Below, piece after piece: positions 1-6,304 of a DNA stretch of 37,876 nucleotides. The notes below the pieces were generated by a model. It ran no database searches. It worked only from the letters and a program-made list of their open reading frames with translations, and was not told where the DNA came from. The translations under genes and the position numbers were made by a program. Location of the stretch: IMG/VR virus record IMGVR_UViG_3300048008_000051, positions 1 through 37,876 of that record. One strand, written 5' to 3'. Position 1 is the stretch's first letter. The number at the start of each line of letters is the position of its first letter. The stretch comes from a virus.

Positions 1-86
1 AGCACCACCTCCAAGTCCTCATACTCATCATGCTCGTCCATACTAGTAACGATAGCAATGTCATGCTCGAACTCAACACTATACAT
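1..86 (-). CDS. Partial hypothetical protein cut by left edge
   Basis: An open leftward frame starts at ATG 86 (residues MYSVEFEHDIAIVTSMDEHD...) and runs off the left edge without a stop; 28 codons are visible. It overlaps the end of the upstream 40-residue gene by 8 bp, the same kind of translational coupling as elsewhere in this operon. The visible part is acidic (many Asp and Glu). I do not recognise it. It shows that the leftward operon continues beyond the window. Confidence 0.55.
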   Translation of the reverse strand, partial: MYSVEFEHDIAIVTSMDEHDEYEDLEVV

Positions 87-201
87 CTGACTGCTCCGCT
101 ACAAGAATGTTGACGTGTGCTACGTTACCCTCAACACGGGTGATGACATACTCTAGCCCCGCCTTAGTGAGTAACAACCTTAGTTGACCTACAGGTATCA
201 T
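79..201 (-). CDS. Small hypothetical protein, 40 aa
   Basis: This short leftward frame begins MIPVGQLRLLLTKAG and ends TAG at 79-81. Its ATG (199-201) overlaps the TGA of the DUF3310 gene as ATGA, and its end overlaps the next start by 8 bp. That tight coupling on both sides is the main support for it being a gene. The N-terminal half could form a helix; no family is recognised. Confidence 0.5.
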   Translation of the reverse strand: MIPVGQLRLLLTKAGLEYVITRVEGNVAHVNILVAEQSDV

Positions 202-509
202 AGCTTATCCTCTCCATTAAGTTGATTGATACGCATCTGACAATAGCGTTGGACTTTCTCTAAGTCAATGATCTCGCTTTGCACCTGCGTCTTACCCTCG
301 TACATCTTGTAGCCTGCACGGCTGGCATACTTAACAATGTTGCCACGCCAGAACTCAAAGCTATTACGCATGATATATGTGATAGGCTCAATAGCCCACC
401 GTGCGTAGTGCTTAGGTTCATTCACGATGTCTGCCCCATGCTCTGACAATACACTCTCCTTAAAGTCTTCACGTTCTTTTATTAGTCGATTCCATTCACT
501 CTTTATCAT
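198..509 (-). CDS. DUF3310 domain protein
   Basis: The 103-residue product contains a pattern typical of the DUF3310 family in phages: V-N-x-P-x-H-Y near residue 29, followed by I-E-P-I-x-Y-I, then F-x-x-G-N-I-V-K-Y-x-x-R-A-G and a C-terminal helix with DLEKVQRYC. The family is widespread in phage replication or nucleotide-metabolism clusters and is sometimes annotated as nucleotide-kinase-like, but its activity is not established. The gene follows thyX and a 41-residue frame in the same operon, consistent with a nucleotide-related role. The start overlaps the preceding small gene by 14 bp. Confidence 0.85.
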   Translation of the reverse strand: MIKSEWNRLIKEREDFKESVLSEHGADIVNEPKHYARWAIEPITYIMRNSFEFWRGNIVKYASRAGYKMYEGKTQVQSEIIDLEKVQRYCQMRINQLNGEDKL

Positions 510-621
510 TGCTCTTCACTCCATTCTTTGCGTCACGTTCTTGAGCAGCCTTGCGCTCCTCTGGTGTCATTGGTCTAACGTCTGTGAAGTCTGCCTCTAA
601 GGGCCACTCATTATCAGTCAT
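496..621 (-). CDS. Small charged hypothetical protein, about 41 aa
   Basis: A short leftward frame fills the gap between thyX and the DUF3310 gene. Three consecutive in-frame ATGs exist (625-627, 622-624, 619-621); the last gives MTDNEWPLEADFTDVRPMTP. The start lies inside the thyX stop region and the end overlaps the DUF3310 start by 14 bp. The C-terminal half is very charged (EERKAAQERDAKNG). No family is recognised; support comes from position and coupling. Confidence 0.5.
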   Translation of the reverse strand: MTDNEWPLEADFTDVRPMTPEERKAAQERDAKNGVKSNDKE

Positions 622-1267
622 CATCATCCTCCGTCAGCGCATCCCAAGATACAGGAAATAGTTCGATCATCAGGTGGTCAATCTGCCGTGCTACCACTCG
701 TGTCTCTGCTTGTGTGTCAGTCTTACAGCGTAGGTTACACATGTCAGCAAAGGCATCCAGGCTACCGCTCCAGTACCACTCAGTCATAGTGCTTTGAGGT
801 AGCATCATACGTGCTTGCTCCGGTGCTACACCATCTTCCAGCATATCCTTATACACCCGTAAGGCTGTGTGATTTACAAACTCAGGATCAGCATCAGTGT
901 GGACAGCACCTTCACTGCCTTGCTTCTTATCAGCACTACGTCCACGCCACACTGAAGGCTCATAGAACTCAGGCTCACTATCCACATACCTACGGCTGAT
1001 CTCATTCCAACGTAGGAACTTATGCTTCACGAGTTGTCGAGCCACAAAGATCGGAGCCTTAACGTGGAAGCTAGCAAAGCAGTGACCAAATGGACTGATG
1101 TGTTTGTGCTTAGCTAAGTAGCGGATCAGCTTATCGTCTTTAGCTTTGAGTACTGGTGGCCCCCAAGGGTCATCCTCCATCTCGCTTTTCTTTCCAAAGG
1201 ATACACGAGCTGCATTGGCTACAGTTAAGTCACTACCCATATGTTCAATGTATGTTGCTCTAATCAT
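614..1267 (-). CDS. thyX: Flavin-dependent thymidylate synthase ThyX
   Basis: The 217-residue product matches ThyX, which makes dTMP from dUMP using methylenetetrahydrofolate, NADPH and FAD. The signature region is KHKFLRWNEISRRY at residues 81-94, aligning with RHRxxSxNExSxRY. The first two arginines are lysines here, the first serine is Arg86, and the second serine (Ser91, equivalent to Ser88 of Thermotoga maritima ThyX) is kept. ISPFGH at 57-62 and PQSTMTEWYWSGSL towards the C-terminus also fit the family. Length is normal. The start overlaps the primase end by 8 bp. Phages carry thyX to supply dTMP for replication. Confidence 0.95.
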   Translation of the reverse strand: MIRATYIEHMGSDLTVANAARVSFGKKSEMEDDPWGPPVLKAKDDKLIRYLAKHKHISPFGHCFASFHVKAPIFVARQLVKHKFLRWNEISRRYVDSEPEFYEPSVWRGRSADKKQGSEGAVHTDADPEFVNHTALRVYKDMLEDGVAPEQARMMLPQSTMTEWYWSGSLDAFADMCNLRCKTDTQAETRVVARQIDHLMIELFPVSWDALTEDDDD

Positions 1268-2051
1268 ATACCATCTCCTTAAGTCTAATTATATCTTCCT
1301 GTACACCATACTTGATGTCATCGTCAAGTAGTAAAGCCTTGGTGGGTAACCCTGTCCAAAGCTCTACCTCTCGTTTGTATTGCAAGGTCTTGTGTACTGC
1401 GTCCCTGTCTAACGCTACGATCACCTTATTGAATTCTCCTAGCTGTTGCATAATTGTCACACCTATAGATGTACCAAGGATAGCAAACCCTACTGCGCTG
1501 GGCATGAAGTGTGCCACCTTTATAGCACTGATGACATCCTCAACTACCACAGCCACGTCAGCCTTGGAGTTGTTACGCTTAGTGAAGTAGTCAGCCTTGC
1601 CACTGTAGCGATACCACTTAGGTATAGCACCATCAAGCGCACGGCCTACAGCATCAATGAGTTTACCCTTGTAGTGTATAGGAAACACAGCCCGTCTATC
1701 CTTTACATCGTACATCAAACCCTCATGTTGTAGGTCATACCTATCAATAAAAGCCTGTAACAAAACGTGATCTGAGGTAGGCTGCACTACATATTCTGGA
1801 TAAACTAGTGCTTCTATCTCTTTGTTCTTAATAGGTTCTACCTTACTCATGCGTAACTTAATCTCTGCTGCTGTCATGTTAGTACTGTATGCACCACGCA
1901 AACCACAGCTTAACTTGAAGCAGTTGTACACGTAGTCACCGCCATCCTTGAAGCACGAGAAGGTGTTACGTGAGCGGCACGATGGGCAGTCCATACGAAC
2001 TGAGTCACCGTCACCTATGTCTAGTCCATCTAGGTAATCACGTATGTTCAT
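1260..2051 (-). CDS. DNA primase (zinc-binding and TOPRIM domains, no helicase)
   Basis: The 263-residue product has an N-terminal zinc-binding site with Cys22, Cys25, Cys44 and Cys49, then a TOPRIM-type core: acidic Glu171 in VVVEDVISAIK and the DxD pair Asp215/Asp217 in IVALDRD. This is the layout of the primase half of T7 gp4 and of stand-alone phage primases. The C-terminal RecA-like helicase of gp4 is absent, so a separate helicase should be encoded elsewhere. It synthesises RNA primers at the replication fork. It is coupled to the integrase gene upstream (4-bp ATGA overlap) and to thyX downstream. Confidence 0.88.
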   Translation of the reverse strand: MNIRDYLDGLDIGDGDSVRMDCPSCRSRNTFSCFKDGGDYVYNCFKLSCGLRGAYSTNMTAAEIKLRMSKVEPIKNKEIEALVYPEYVVQPTSDHVLLQAFIDRYDLQHEGLMYDVKDRRAVFPIHYKGKLIDAVGRALDGAIPKWYRYSGKADYFTKRNNSKADVAVVVEDVISAIKVAHFMPSAVGFAILGTSIGVTIMQQLGEFNKVIVALDRDAVHKTLQYKREVELWTGLPTKALLLDDDIKYGVQEDIIRLKEMVYD

Positions 2052-2980
2052 TCGTTACCCTTCCTCTTAGATAGTGCAGCTGATGCACCACTGAACGTAT
2101 TGACTAGGTAAGGCTTAACGCTGTTAGGGTTCTGGTGTCCACTCACCTGCATGATACCTACAAGATCCACCCCAGCCTCAGCCATCTCAGTGATAGCAGT
2201 ACGGCGTAGGTCTCTAGCTTGTAGCTTAGGGTCAAGGCCAGCCTTAGCTTTGATGTTGTTGACCTGTGTGTGTATCTCAATGGCAGTGTAAGGGCTGTAC
2301 CCACTATGGTTAGGCTTGACACGTGGGGCTACATAATCCTGGAAGCCAAAGTCTACACGCTGTGCCTCAAGCATAGCTAACAGTTCATCTGGTACGGGAA
2401 GGTGTACCTCTGCGCCACGCTTAGACTGTGTGATGTCAACACGCTGCGACTCAAAGTCAATGTCCTCCCACTTGAGTAGGCGCATGTCACCTATCCGTTG
2501 ACCCCACTCGTATGCCATGTGCAGTATCAAGCCTATGCTACGCCAGCGCCACTCAGAGTATGCCGTAGTAAGGAAAGACTTAACGTCATCCTTGGACCAC
2601 TTAACCCTGCGAGGCTTCTCTGTCTTACGCTGTAGCTGTGACACAGGGTTAGCCAGTATAGCTTCGTGACGTATAGCTGTGTTGAGTACAATGCTCAGGC
2701 ATGTAGCCATGTAGTTAGCTGCAGATGGGCCATTGTTATCAGACCATCTATCGTAGGCATACGTTACATGCTTGAACCTGATGTCACTCAGCTTAATGTT
2801 ACCTAACTCAGCGCCGTTCTGTACCTTGGTAGCACACACACGTTGCAGTGTACTGTCATACTTAGCTTGCACTGCACCAGATAGTTGAGCGAACTTAGAA
2901 CTACGGGTGTACTGCGACACAGCATCACGTAGCTTAGTGTTAGGCTTAAGGTCTACCTTGTCGTGTCGCATTACAATCAT
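2048..2980 (-). CDS. int: Tyrosine recombinase / phage integrase
   Basis: The 310-residue product has an N-terminal SAM-like DNA-binding region (about residues 15-120) and a C-terminal catalytic domain. Visible catalytic residues: Arg162 in GQRIGDMR, Lys188 in the beta hairpin, Arg259 in RDLRRTAITEMAEAG, His282 in SGHQN and the nucleophile Tyr291. The usual His of the HxxR box is Arg256 here, a known kind of variation. It would catalyse site-specific integration or resolution. It is embedded between replication genes rather than next to an attachment site, and I found no tRNA-like attP sequence near it. Confidence 0.92.
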   Translation of the reverse strand: MIVMRHDKVDLKPNTKLRDAVSQYTRSSKFAQLSGAVQAKYDSTLQRVCATKVQNGAELGNIKLSDIRFKHVTYAYDRWSDNNGPSAANYMATCLSIVLNTAIRHEAILANPVSQLQRKTEKPRRVKWSKDDVKSFLTTAYSEWRWRSIGLILHMAYEWGQRIGDMRLLKWEDIDFESQRVDITQSKRGAEVHLPVPDELLAMLEAQRVDFGFQDYVAPRVKPNHSGYSPYTAIEIHTQVNNIKAKAGLDPKLQARDLRRTAITEMAEAGVDLVGIMQVSGHQNPNSVKPYLVNTFSGASAALSKRKGNE

Positions 2981-3216
2981 CTCCTACCTCTCCAATCTAT
3001 CCAGAGTTTAACACTATGACAATCTCCATAGATAAAGTCAAGTAGCCAAACTAAGTTTAACTTGTTATCCCTCATCCTTTGTAGGTTTCTTGCTGCGATT
3101 GTCTGGTAACTGTGGCCTCCCAGCAACACGTTCACTAGGATGCTCATCGCCAGTGCCACTCGACTCAGGTAGTTTACCAACCCAACCCGTGACATCATCA
3201 TGCGGATCTTCCTCAT
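2977..3216 (-). CDS. Small hydrophobic and basic phage protein, 79 aa
   Basis: The product starts MRKIRMMMSRVGLVNYLSRV and has a hydrophobic stretch (LAMSILVNVLLGG) followed by a basic, aromatic C-terminus ending in DWRGRR. I recall small phage proteins with a similar NVLLGG segment followed by an AxR motif, but no established function. The hydrophobic segment could be an amphipathic or membrane helix. The gene overlaps the integrase start by 4 bp, and its ATG directly follows the TGA of the 25-residue frame before it. Confidence 0.7.
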   Translation of the reverse strand: MRKIRMMMSRVGLVNYLSRVALAMSILVNVLLGGHSYQTIAARNLQRMRDNKLNLVWLLDFIYGDCHSVKLWIDWRGRR

Positions 3217-3294
3217 TCATAATACTCCTGTCCCAACTCCAACTACTACAAGTGCAATTACTATCATAGCTGCACCTTTAAAAACGTGGAACAT
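3217..3294 (-). CDS. Very small membrane peptide, 25 aa
   Basis: This frame encodes MFHVFKGAAMIVIALVVVGV plus five residues. Nearly all of it from residue 8 is one transmembrane helix rich in Val, Ile, Ala and Gly. It begins 17 bp inside the end of the preceding gene and its TGA abuts the next ATG at 3216, so it fits the coupled operon. An internal ATG at 3268-3270 would give an even shorter helix. Whether it is translated is unproven. Confidence 0.4.
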   Translation of the reverse strand: MFHVFKGAAMIVIALVVVGVGTGVL

Positions 3295-3472
3295 ATAGAT
3301 CTCCCTCTGCTTTGAGTGCGTCAATGTGGCGTAGCTCTTCACGGTGGAAGTCAGCCATCAAGTACTCACCCTCCCACTCATAGTCATCTACTGCCTTGGA
3401 CACACGGTTATACTCCTCATTGATAGGTAGCAAGTGCTCTGCAAGGAATAGGTCTCGCTCTTCCTGGGTCAT
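3278..3472 (-). CDS. Hypothetical acidic protein, 64 aa
   Basis: The product begins MTQEERDLFLAEHLLPINEE and is predicted mostly helical and acidic, ending DLYVPRF. No family is recognised. Its ATG shares one base with the TAA of the upstream 91-residue gene (TAATG type junction). A helical, charged small protein of this kind is typical of early phage modulators, but nothing in the sequence points to a target. Confidence 0.65.
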   Translation of the reverse strand: MTQEERDLFLAEHLLPINEEYNRVSKAVDDYEWEGEYLMADFHREELRHIDALKAEGDLYVPRF

Positions 3473-3747
3473 TAGCTGTCTCCTTCATAGTAGTACCAAG
3501 CTGTACTATCGTCAGGTAATACATATGGTTTGTAGTGGTTAGGATTACCGCCCTCATTTACAGGAGGACGAAAGTTAAACATATTCTTTAATGCATAAGA
3601 CTTATCACGCAGGTCACTGAGTTGTGACATTCGTACATCCATCATCTCCATTGTGTCATCTATCATGCTGTCCATACAGTTGTAGACTTCAAGCAATATG
3701 AGTACTTCGTCACGGGTCAGTTCTGTTTTGATTGTCTTCTTGTTCAT
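3472..3747 (-). CDS. Hypothetical protein, 91 aa
   Basis: Residues 8-55 look like a long helix or coiled coil (LTRDEVLILLEVYNCMDSM followed by a Met- and Asp-rich stretch), and the C-terminus is Pro/Tyr-rich and probably extended (GNPNHYKPYVLPDD). No known motif is present. The gene overlaps its neighbours by 1 bp and 4 bp, in line with translational coupling through this small-gene run. Confidence 0.7.
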   Translation of the reverse strand: MNKKTIKTELTRDEVLILLEVYNCMDSMIDDTMEMMDVRMSQLSDLRDKSYALKNMFNFRPPVNEGGNPNHYKPYVLPDDSTAWYYYEGDS

Positions 3748-3917
3748 GTGCTTAGCTCCTGTTGTATGCGTACTAATACTTTAGCACGGTCAGCGTAAAA
3801 CTGCATTAGCTCTGGGTCAGAGTAATCAATCTCACTCCAGCCTGTGCTTTCTATGTCTGATTCCAACAGATCCTTTAGCATCAGTATTTCATCGGGCCAT
3901 AGCTCTAGTGTATGCAT
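3744..3917 (-). CDS. Small acidic hypothetical protein, 57 aa
   Basis: The frame starts MHTLELWPDEILMLKDLLES and ends at TGA 3744-3746, overlapping the next ATG as ATGA. Two helices are likely: residues 8-22 and the C-terminal LMQFYADRAKVLVRIQQEL. The continuous frame and overlaps on both sides support a real gene. Function unknown. Confidence 0.6.
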   Translation of the reverse strand: MHTLELWPDEILMLKDLLESDIESTGWSEIDYSDPELMQFYADRAKVLVRIQQELST

Positions 3918-4060
3918 TACTTTGCCTCCTCTCTGGCCTCAAGGTATGACTTGTATAGAATATTACATAAGTTATCCCGCATACCTTCAGGGACTTCAAC
4001 GTACTCCTCTACGATAGCCAATATCTTATCCTTTGTAGCCTTGTCAAGTTTCTTAGTCAT
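3917..4060 (-). CDS. Small helical hypothetical protein, 47 aa
   Basis: The product starts MTKKLDKATKDKILAIVEEY and ends SYLEAREEAK. It is charged and helical, with a Lys-rich N-terminus. A GAGG-type Shine-Dalgarno sequence precedes its ATG within the end of the previous gene. It is joined by TAATG-type one-base overlaps to the genes on both sides. No family recognised. Confidence 0.6.
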   Translation of the reverse strand: MTKKLDKATKDKILAIVEEYVEVPEGMRDNLCNILYKSYLEAREEAK

Positions 4061-4203
4061 TACGCCATCTCCTCTTCTACTATTACATTGGTGAACTTAA
4101 TGTATACACCACCTTCACCGTCATCGTCAAGTAACTCTTCATAGTCTACGTCAGTGAACTTGAGCATCTGCCATAGGGCATCAAAGAATTCTTCTCGTGT
4201 CAT
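4060..4203 (-). CDS. Small acidic hypothetical protein, 47 aa
   Basis: The product begins MTREEFFDALWQMLKFTDVD and is strongly acidic (a run of three Asp after EELL), ending VIVEEEMA. It has the same coupling pattern as its neighbours (one-base TAATG overlap at both ends). It shares no obvious sequence with the acidic protein before it, so these are probably independent small proteins. Function unknown. Confidence 0.6.
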   Translation of the reverse strand: MTREEFFDALWQMLKFTDVDYEELLDDDGEGGVYIKFTNVIVEEEMA

Positions 4204-4403
4204 TACGCAACCTCCTCTTCTATCTCATCCAAAGTTATCTCAGTGTCTAGTGTATGCTTATTACACATCTCATCAAACACAGAATCGGGACACTCTTTAA
4301 AGAGGTGTTCATAGATGTCCTCATCTTCTACATGGTCAGGCACTTCATACTCTGGATACCAAGTATCAGTGCGTGTAAGTACAAGTTTTATTGTCCTAGG
4401 CAT
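4203..4403 (-). CDS. Acidic hypothetical protein, 66 aa
   Basis: The product opens with a basic strand-like segment (MPRTIKLVLTRTDTWYPEYE), then becomes very acidic (VPDHVEDEDIYEHLF and the C-terminal DEIEEEVA). High negative charge over a small domain can indicate DNA mimicry, but that is speculation. A GGAGATA sequence lies just upstream of the start. No family recognised. Confidence 0.65.
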   Translation of the reverse strand: MPRTIKLVLTRTDTWYPEYEVPDHVEDEDIYEHLFKECPDSVFDEMCNKHTLDTEITLDEIEEEVA

Positions 4404-4453
4404 TGTCTATCTCCTATACACCGTGCCAGCTTTATTACTAAAAGTATCACTAG

Positions 4454-4678
4454 CTACCCAGCGAAGTGACGTACACGGCGTGAGCCTAGCTTGTTGAGTG
4501 TCTTCTCAAGGTACACGCTGCGCTTGCCAAGGTGCAAGGCTGTCATGCAAGAGCCACGCTGTACACCGTAGCGCTTCTTAGACTGACGCTTACGGGTCAG
4601 ACCTTTGAAGCCTACAAGGTTGAAGCGGAAGCCACGAGTGCCATCATTGAGCGGTTTGGTTGCGATACATACGAACAT
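4454..4678 (-). CDS. Small basic hypothetical protein, 74 aa
   Basis: The product is rich in Arg and Lys (GLTRKRQSKKRYGVQRG and NKLGSRRVRHFAG), in clear contrast to its acidic neighbours, and could bind nucleic acid. No zinc site is apparent from its two cysteines (Cys4, Cys44). It follows the 42-residue gene with a 1-bp gap. About 50 bp separate its end from the next start, the widest spacing in this part of the operon. Confidence 0.65.
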   Translation of the reverse strand: MFVCIATKPLNDGTRGFRFNLVGFKGLTRKRQSKKRYGVQRGSCMTALHLGKRSVYLEKTLNKLGSRRVRHFAG

Positions 4679-4679
4679 A

Positions 4680-4808
4680 TTATTTAGTCTCCAGTTGGTT
4701 GCGAATCTCTGATAGTAAGGATATTAGTTCTTTGTTGTTCTTCATCTTGGTGTCAGGTAAGATCTTCTCACACATACTTAAGATCTTCAAGTTAAGTGCA
4801 TTAGTCAT
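4680..4808 (-). CDS. Small hypothetical protein, 42 aa
   Basis: The frame starts MTNALNLKILSMCEKILPDT and ends SEIRNQLETK with a TAA at 4680-4682. It is predicted helical. It fills exactly the gap between two longer genes (4 bp after one, 1 bp before the next). Support is positional; no family is recognised. Confidence 0.5.
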   Translation of the reverse strand: MTNALNLKILSMCEKILPDTKMKNNKELISLLSEIRNQLETK

Positions 4809-4812
4809 AGCA

Positions 4813-5166
4813 TTATAATCCTAGCTTTTGCAATAGGGCATCATCTTCTTGCGTAAAGGTATCAGTATCTACCTTGGTGTAGTTACTATCCCAGTACTGT
4901 TCTTTATACAAGGGGTCAGCCCATGTCAAGGTCAACCCATAGGTAGCCTCACTTATGTAGCTATCGCCTAGCTCGAATGAACCATAGGTCATGTCTGTCT
5001 TAACAGCAATGAACCAACGTGCATACTTGTTAGACTTCTCTTTATCAGGGCGCTGGTATGTCTTGAGTAAGCGCATCTCTGTCTCACCGAAGGGGCCATG
5101 CCCTTTGAATACAGCGTAGGGTTTATCTTGTGGGCGGGACTTACCTAGTAGGTTCTTAGTTGTCAT
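4813..5166 (-). CDS. Hypothetical protein, 117 aa
   Basis: The start MTTKNLLGKSRPQDKPYAVF at 5166 is preferred over an ATG 18 bp upstream because a perfect GGAGG lies 7-8 bases before it. The product has mixed strands and aromatic residues (NKYARWFIAVKTDMTYGSF) and an acidic C-terminus. It overlaps the upstream gene by 11 bp. A copy of the palindromic repeat lies 114 bp upstream of this start, inside the preceding gene, so this gene may be separately regulated. No family recognised. Confidence 0.7.
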   Translation of the reverse strand: MTTKNLLGKSRPQDKPYAVFKGHGPFGETEMRLLKTYQRPDKEKSNKYARWFIAVKTDMTYGSFELGDSYISEATYGLTLTWADPLYKEQYWDSNYTKVDTDTFTQEDDALLQKLGL

Positions 5167-5446
5167 TGTCTTTACCTCCATCAATTACAATTAGCTTGGC
5201 CTTGGGTCGTTTGGTAGGCCGTAGTATGTCTAACCTATAAGCATAGAATGTCTCATAGTCAACCTCATCAAGTCTTAGTATCGGACGATCCGAGACTAGA
5301 TCGAACCAAGCCATAGGGTATGTGCTCTCAAGTATACCCAGCATGAGCTTGCCACTATACTCAGAGGTGGTGGCAGTAATCAAGTGCCACTCACCGTTCA
5401 CATTCTCGCATAGATAACGAGTGTCTGCATCTACTTCTGTCATCAT
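5156..5446 (-). CDS. Hypothetical protein, 96 aa
   Basis: The product begins MMTEVDADTRYLCENVNGEW and has a small alpha/beta look (GEWHLITATTSEYSGKLMLG, then FDLVSDRPILRL). The segment SDRP is encoded by a copy of the palindromic repeat at 5281-5293, so the repeat is accommodated inside a coding sequence here. The end is Lys/Asp-rich (IDGGKDNDN) and overlaps the next gene. Function unknown. Confidence 0.7.
   Translation of the reverse strand: MMTEVDADTRYLCENVNGEWHLITATTSEYSGKLMLGILESTYPMAWFDLVSDRPILRLDEVDYETFYAYRLDILRPTKRPKAKLIVIDGGKDNDN
5278..5297 (-). repeat. Palindromic repeat copy A (long-spacing type)
   Basis: The core TCGGACGATCCGA is at 5281-5293, inside the 96-residue gene. With its flank CTTAGTA it resembles copy E. 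It lies about 114 bp upstream of the start codon at 5166. Confidence 0.7.
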
Positions 5447-5808
5447 AGTAAAGCCCTCATAGTTGTACCTTCATCAGAGTTAGTTGATAGCACAGCTATT
5501 TGTGCATTGTCAATAGTCTCTTCAGTGTGCTTATTTACGAAGCTACTATACTTGTATGGGTTGTAGGTTACATCTGTGTACAACTCAGGTGAATATGACA
5601 TGTCTTCATATCCCATAAGCTCACCCCTAACGAAAGCATGTACGTTCTTCTTACGTTCACGCAGTACCCGTAAACGCCCAGCCTTACGCACTACGAACTT
5701 AGGATTGTATACAGTGACATCATTGGTGTGCTTAACTACACGTCCTGTGTAACAGTCACGCACACTGAATAGTTTTTTGTGTAGGTTAAAATATACTTCT
5801 ACTCTCAT
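5443..5808 (-). CDS. Conserved phage hypothetical protein, 121 aa
   Basis: The N-terminal 75 residues (MRVEVYFNLHKKLFSVRDCY, then VRKAGRLRVLRERKKNVHAF) match a pattern I recall from many phages of varied hosts, with a core of R-V-E-V-Y-x-N-L-H-K and K-N-V-H-A-[FY]-V-x-G-E. No function is established for it. The basic middle suggests nucleic-acid contact. The C-terminal 45 residues look like an added, less conserved tail. Overlaps of 4 bp at both ends fit the operon. Confidence 0.78.
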   Translation of the reverse strand: MRVEVYFNLHKKLFSVRDCYTGRVVKHTNDVTVYNPKFVVRKAGRLRVLRERKKNVHAFVRGELMGYEDMSYSPELYTDVTYNPYKYSSFVNKHTEETIDNAQIAVLSTNSDEGTTMRALL

Positions 5809-5993
5809 TCGTTTATCTCCTGTTTCACTAACTCTTCAACATAATCATAGTGCACATTGAATACGTCTTGCGCTTCATCAGAGTATGACACATCACCATT
5901 AGGTTGTGTAACGTATGGATAACCATCAAAGGTGCACTCCACAACGTAATCTGCTAGGTGCGCTGCTAGACTTAGCACTTGTTCATGTGTCAT
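5805..5993 (-). CDS. Small acidic hypothetical protein, 62 aa
   Basis: The product starts MTHEQVLSLAAHLADYVVEC and has two likely helices separated by a Tyr/Pro-rich loop (FDGYPYVTQPNGDVSY), ending YVEELVKQEINE. It overlaps the following gene by 4 bp. No known family. Confidence 0.65.
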   Translation of the reverse strand: MTHEQVLSLAAHLADYVVECTFDGYPYVTQPNGDVSYSDEAQDVFNVHYDYVEELVKQEINE

Positions 5994-5996
5994 CTG

Positions 5997-6302
5997 TTAC
6001 TCTCCTTCTTTAGGTTGGGCATCTGATATAGCTGACATCCATGCAGTTATTAGTGGCATGTAATGAGCTTCAGTGTTAACGAACACAAAGCCAGATGTCA
6101 AGCCACCCATTCTCCACTTACCCTGCCAGCCTAGCTTGTTGAGTAACAGCTGCGCTGCATGTGTGTGGTTGCCTTCTACGTTCAAGCTGTGATCCCACCC
6201 AACAGTATAGGTGGAACCTTTATGACCGCTGGATGTCATAGCTTTGATGCGTGAACCCAGCGTGTTTGTTGCAGGTAGATATTTTGTGATGATAGTTTGC
6301 AT
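5997..6302 (-). CDS. Conserved phage hypothetical protein, 101 aa
   Basis: The product begins MQTIITKYLPATNTLGSRIK, a pattern I recall from other phages as a small protein with conserved KYLPATNxxGSRIKA near the start, W-D-H-x-L-x-x-x-x-N-H-x-x-A-A in the middle and G-F-V-F-V near the end. Function is not known. It lies 2 bp after the helix-hairpin-helix gene, so the two are probably co-expressed. Confidence 0.72.
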   Translation of the reverse strand: MQTIITKYLPATNTLGSRIKAMTSSGHKGSTYTVGWDHSLNVEGNHTHAAQLLLNKLGWQGKWRMGGLTSGFVFVNTEAHYMPLITAWMSAISDAQPKEGE

Positions 6303-6304
6303 AG

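Noticed and set aside
811-1733. Rightward frames opposite thyX and primase (811-999, 1146-1331, 1312-1590, 1446-1733)
   Set aside because: They are shadows of well-supported leftward genes with no start context or recognisable product.
2981-3300. Attachment site next to the integrase
   Set aside because: The surrounding DNA is fully coding, and no tRNA 3'-end-like or repeated core sequence was seen.
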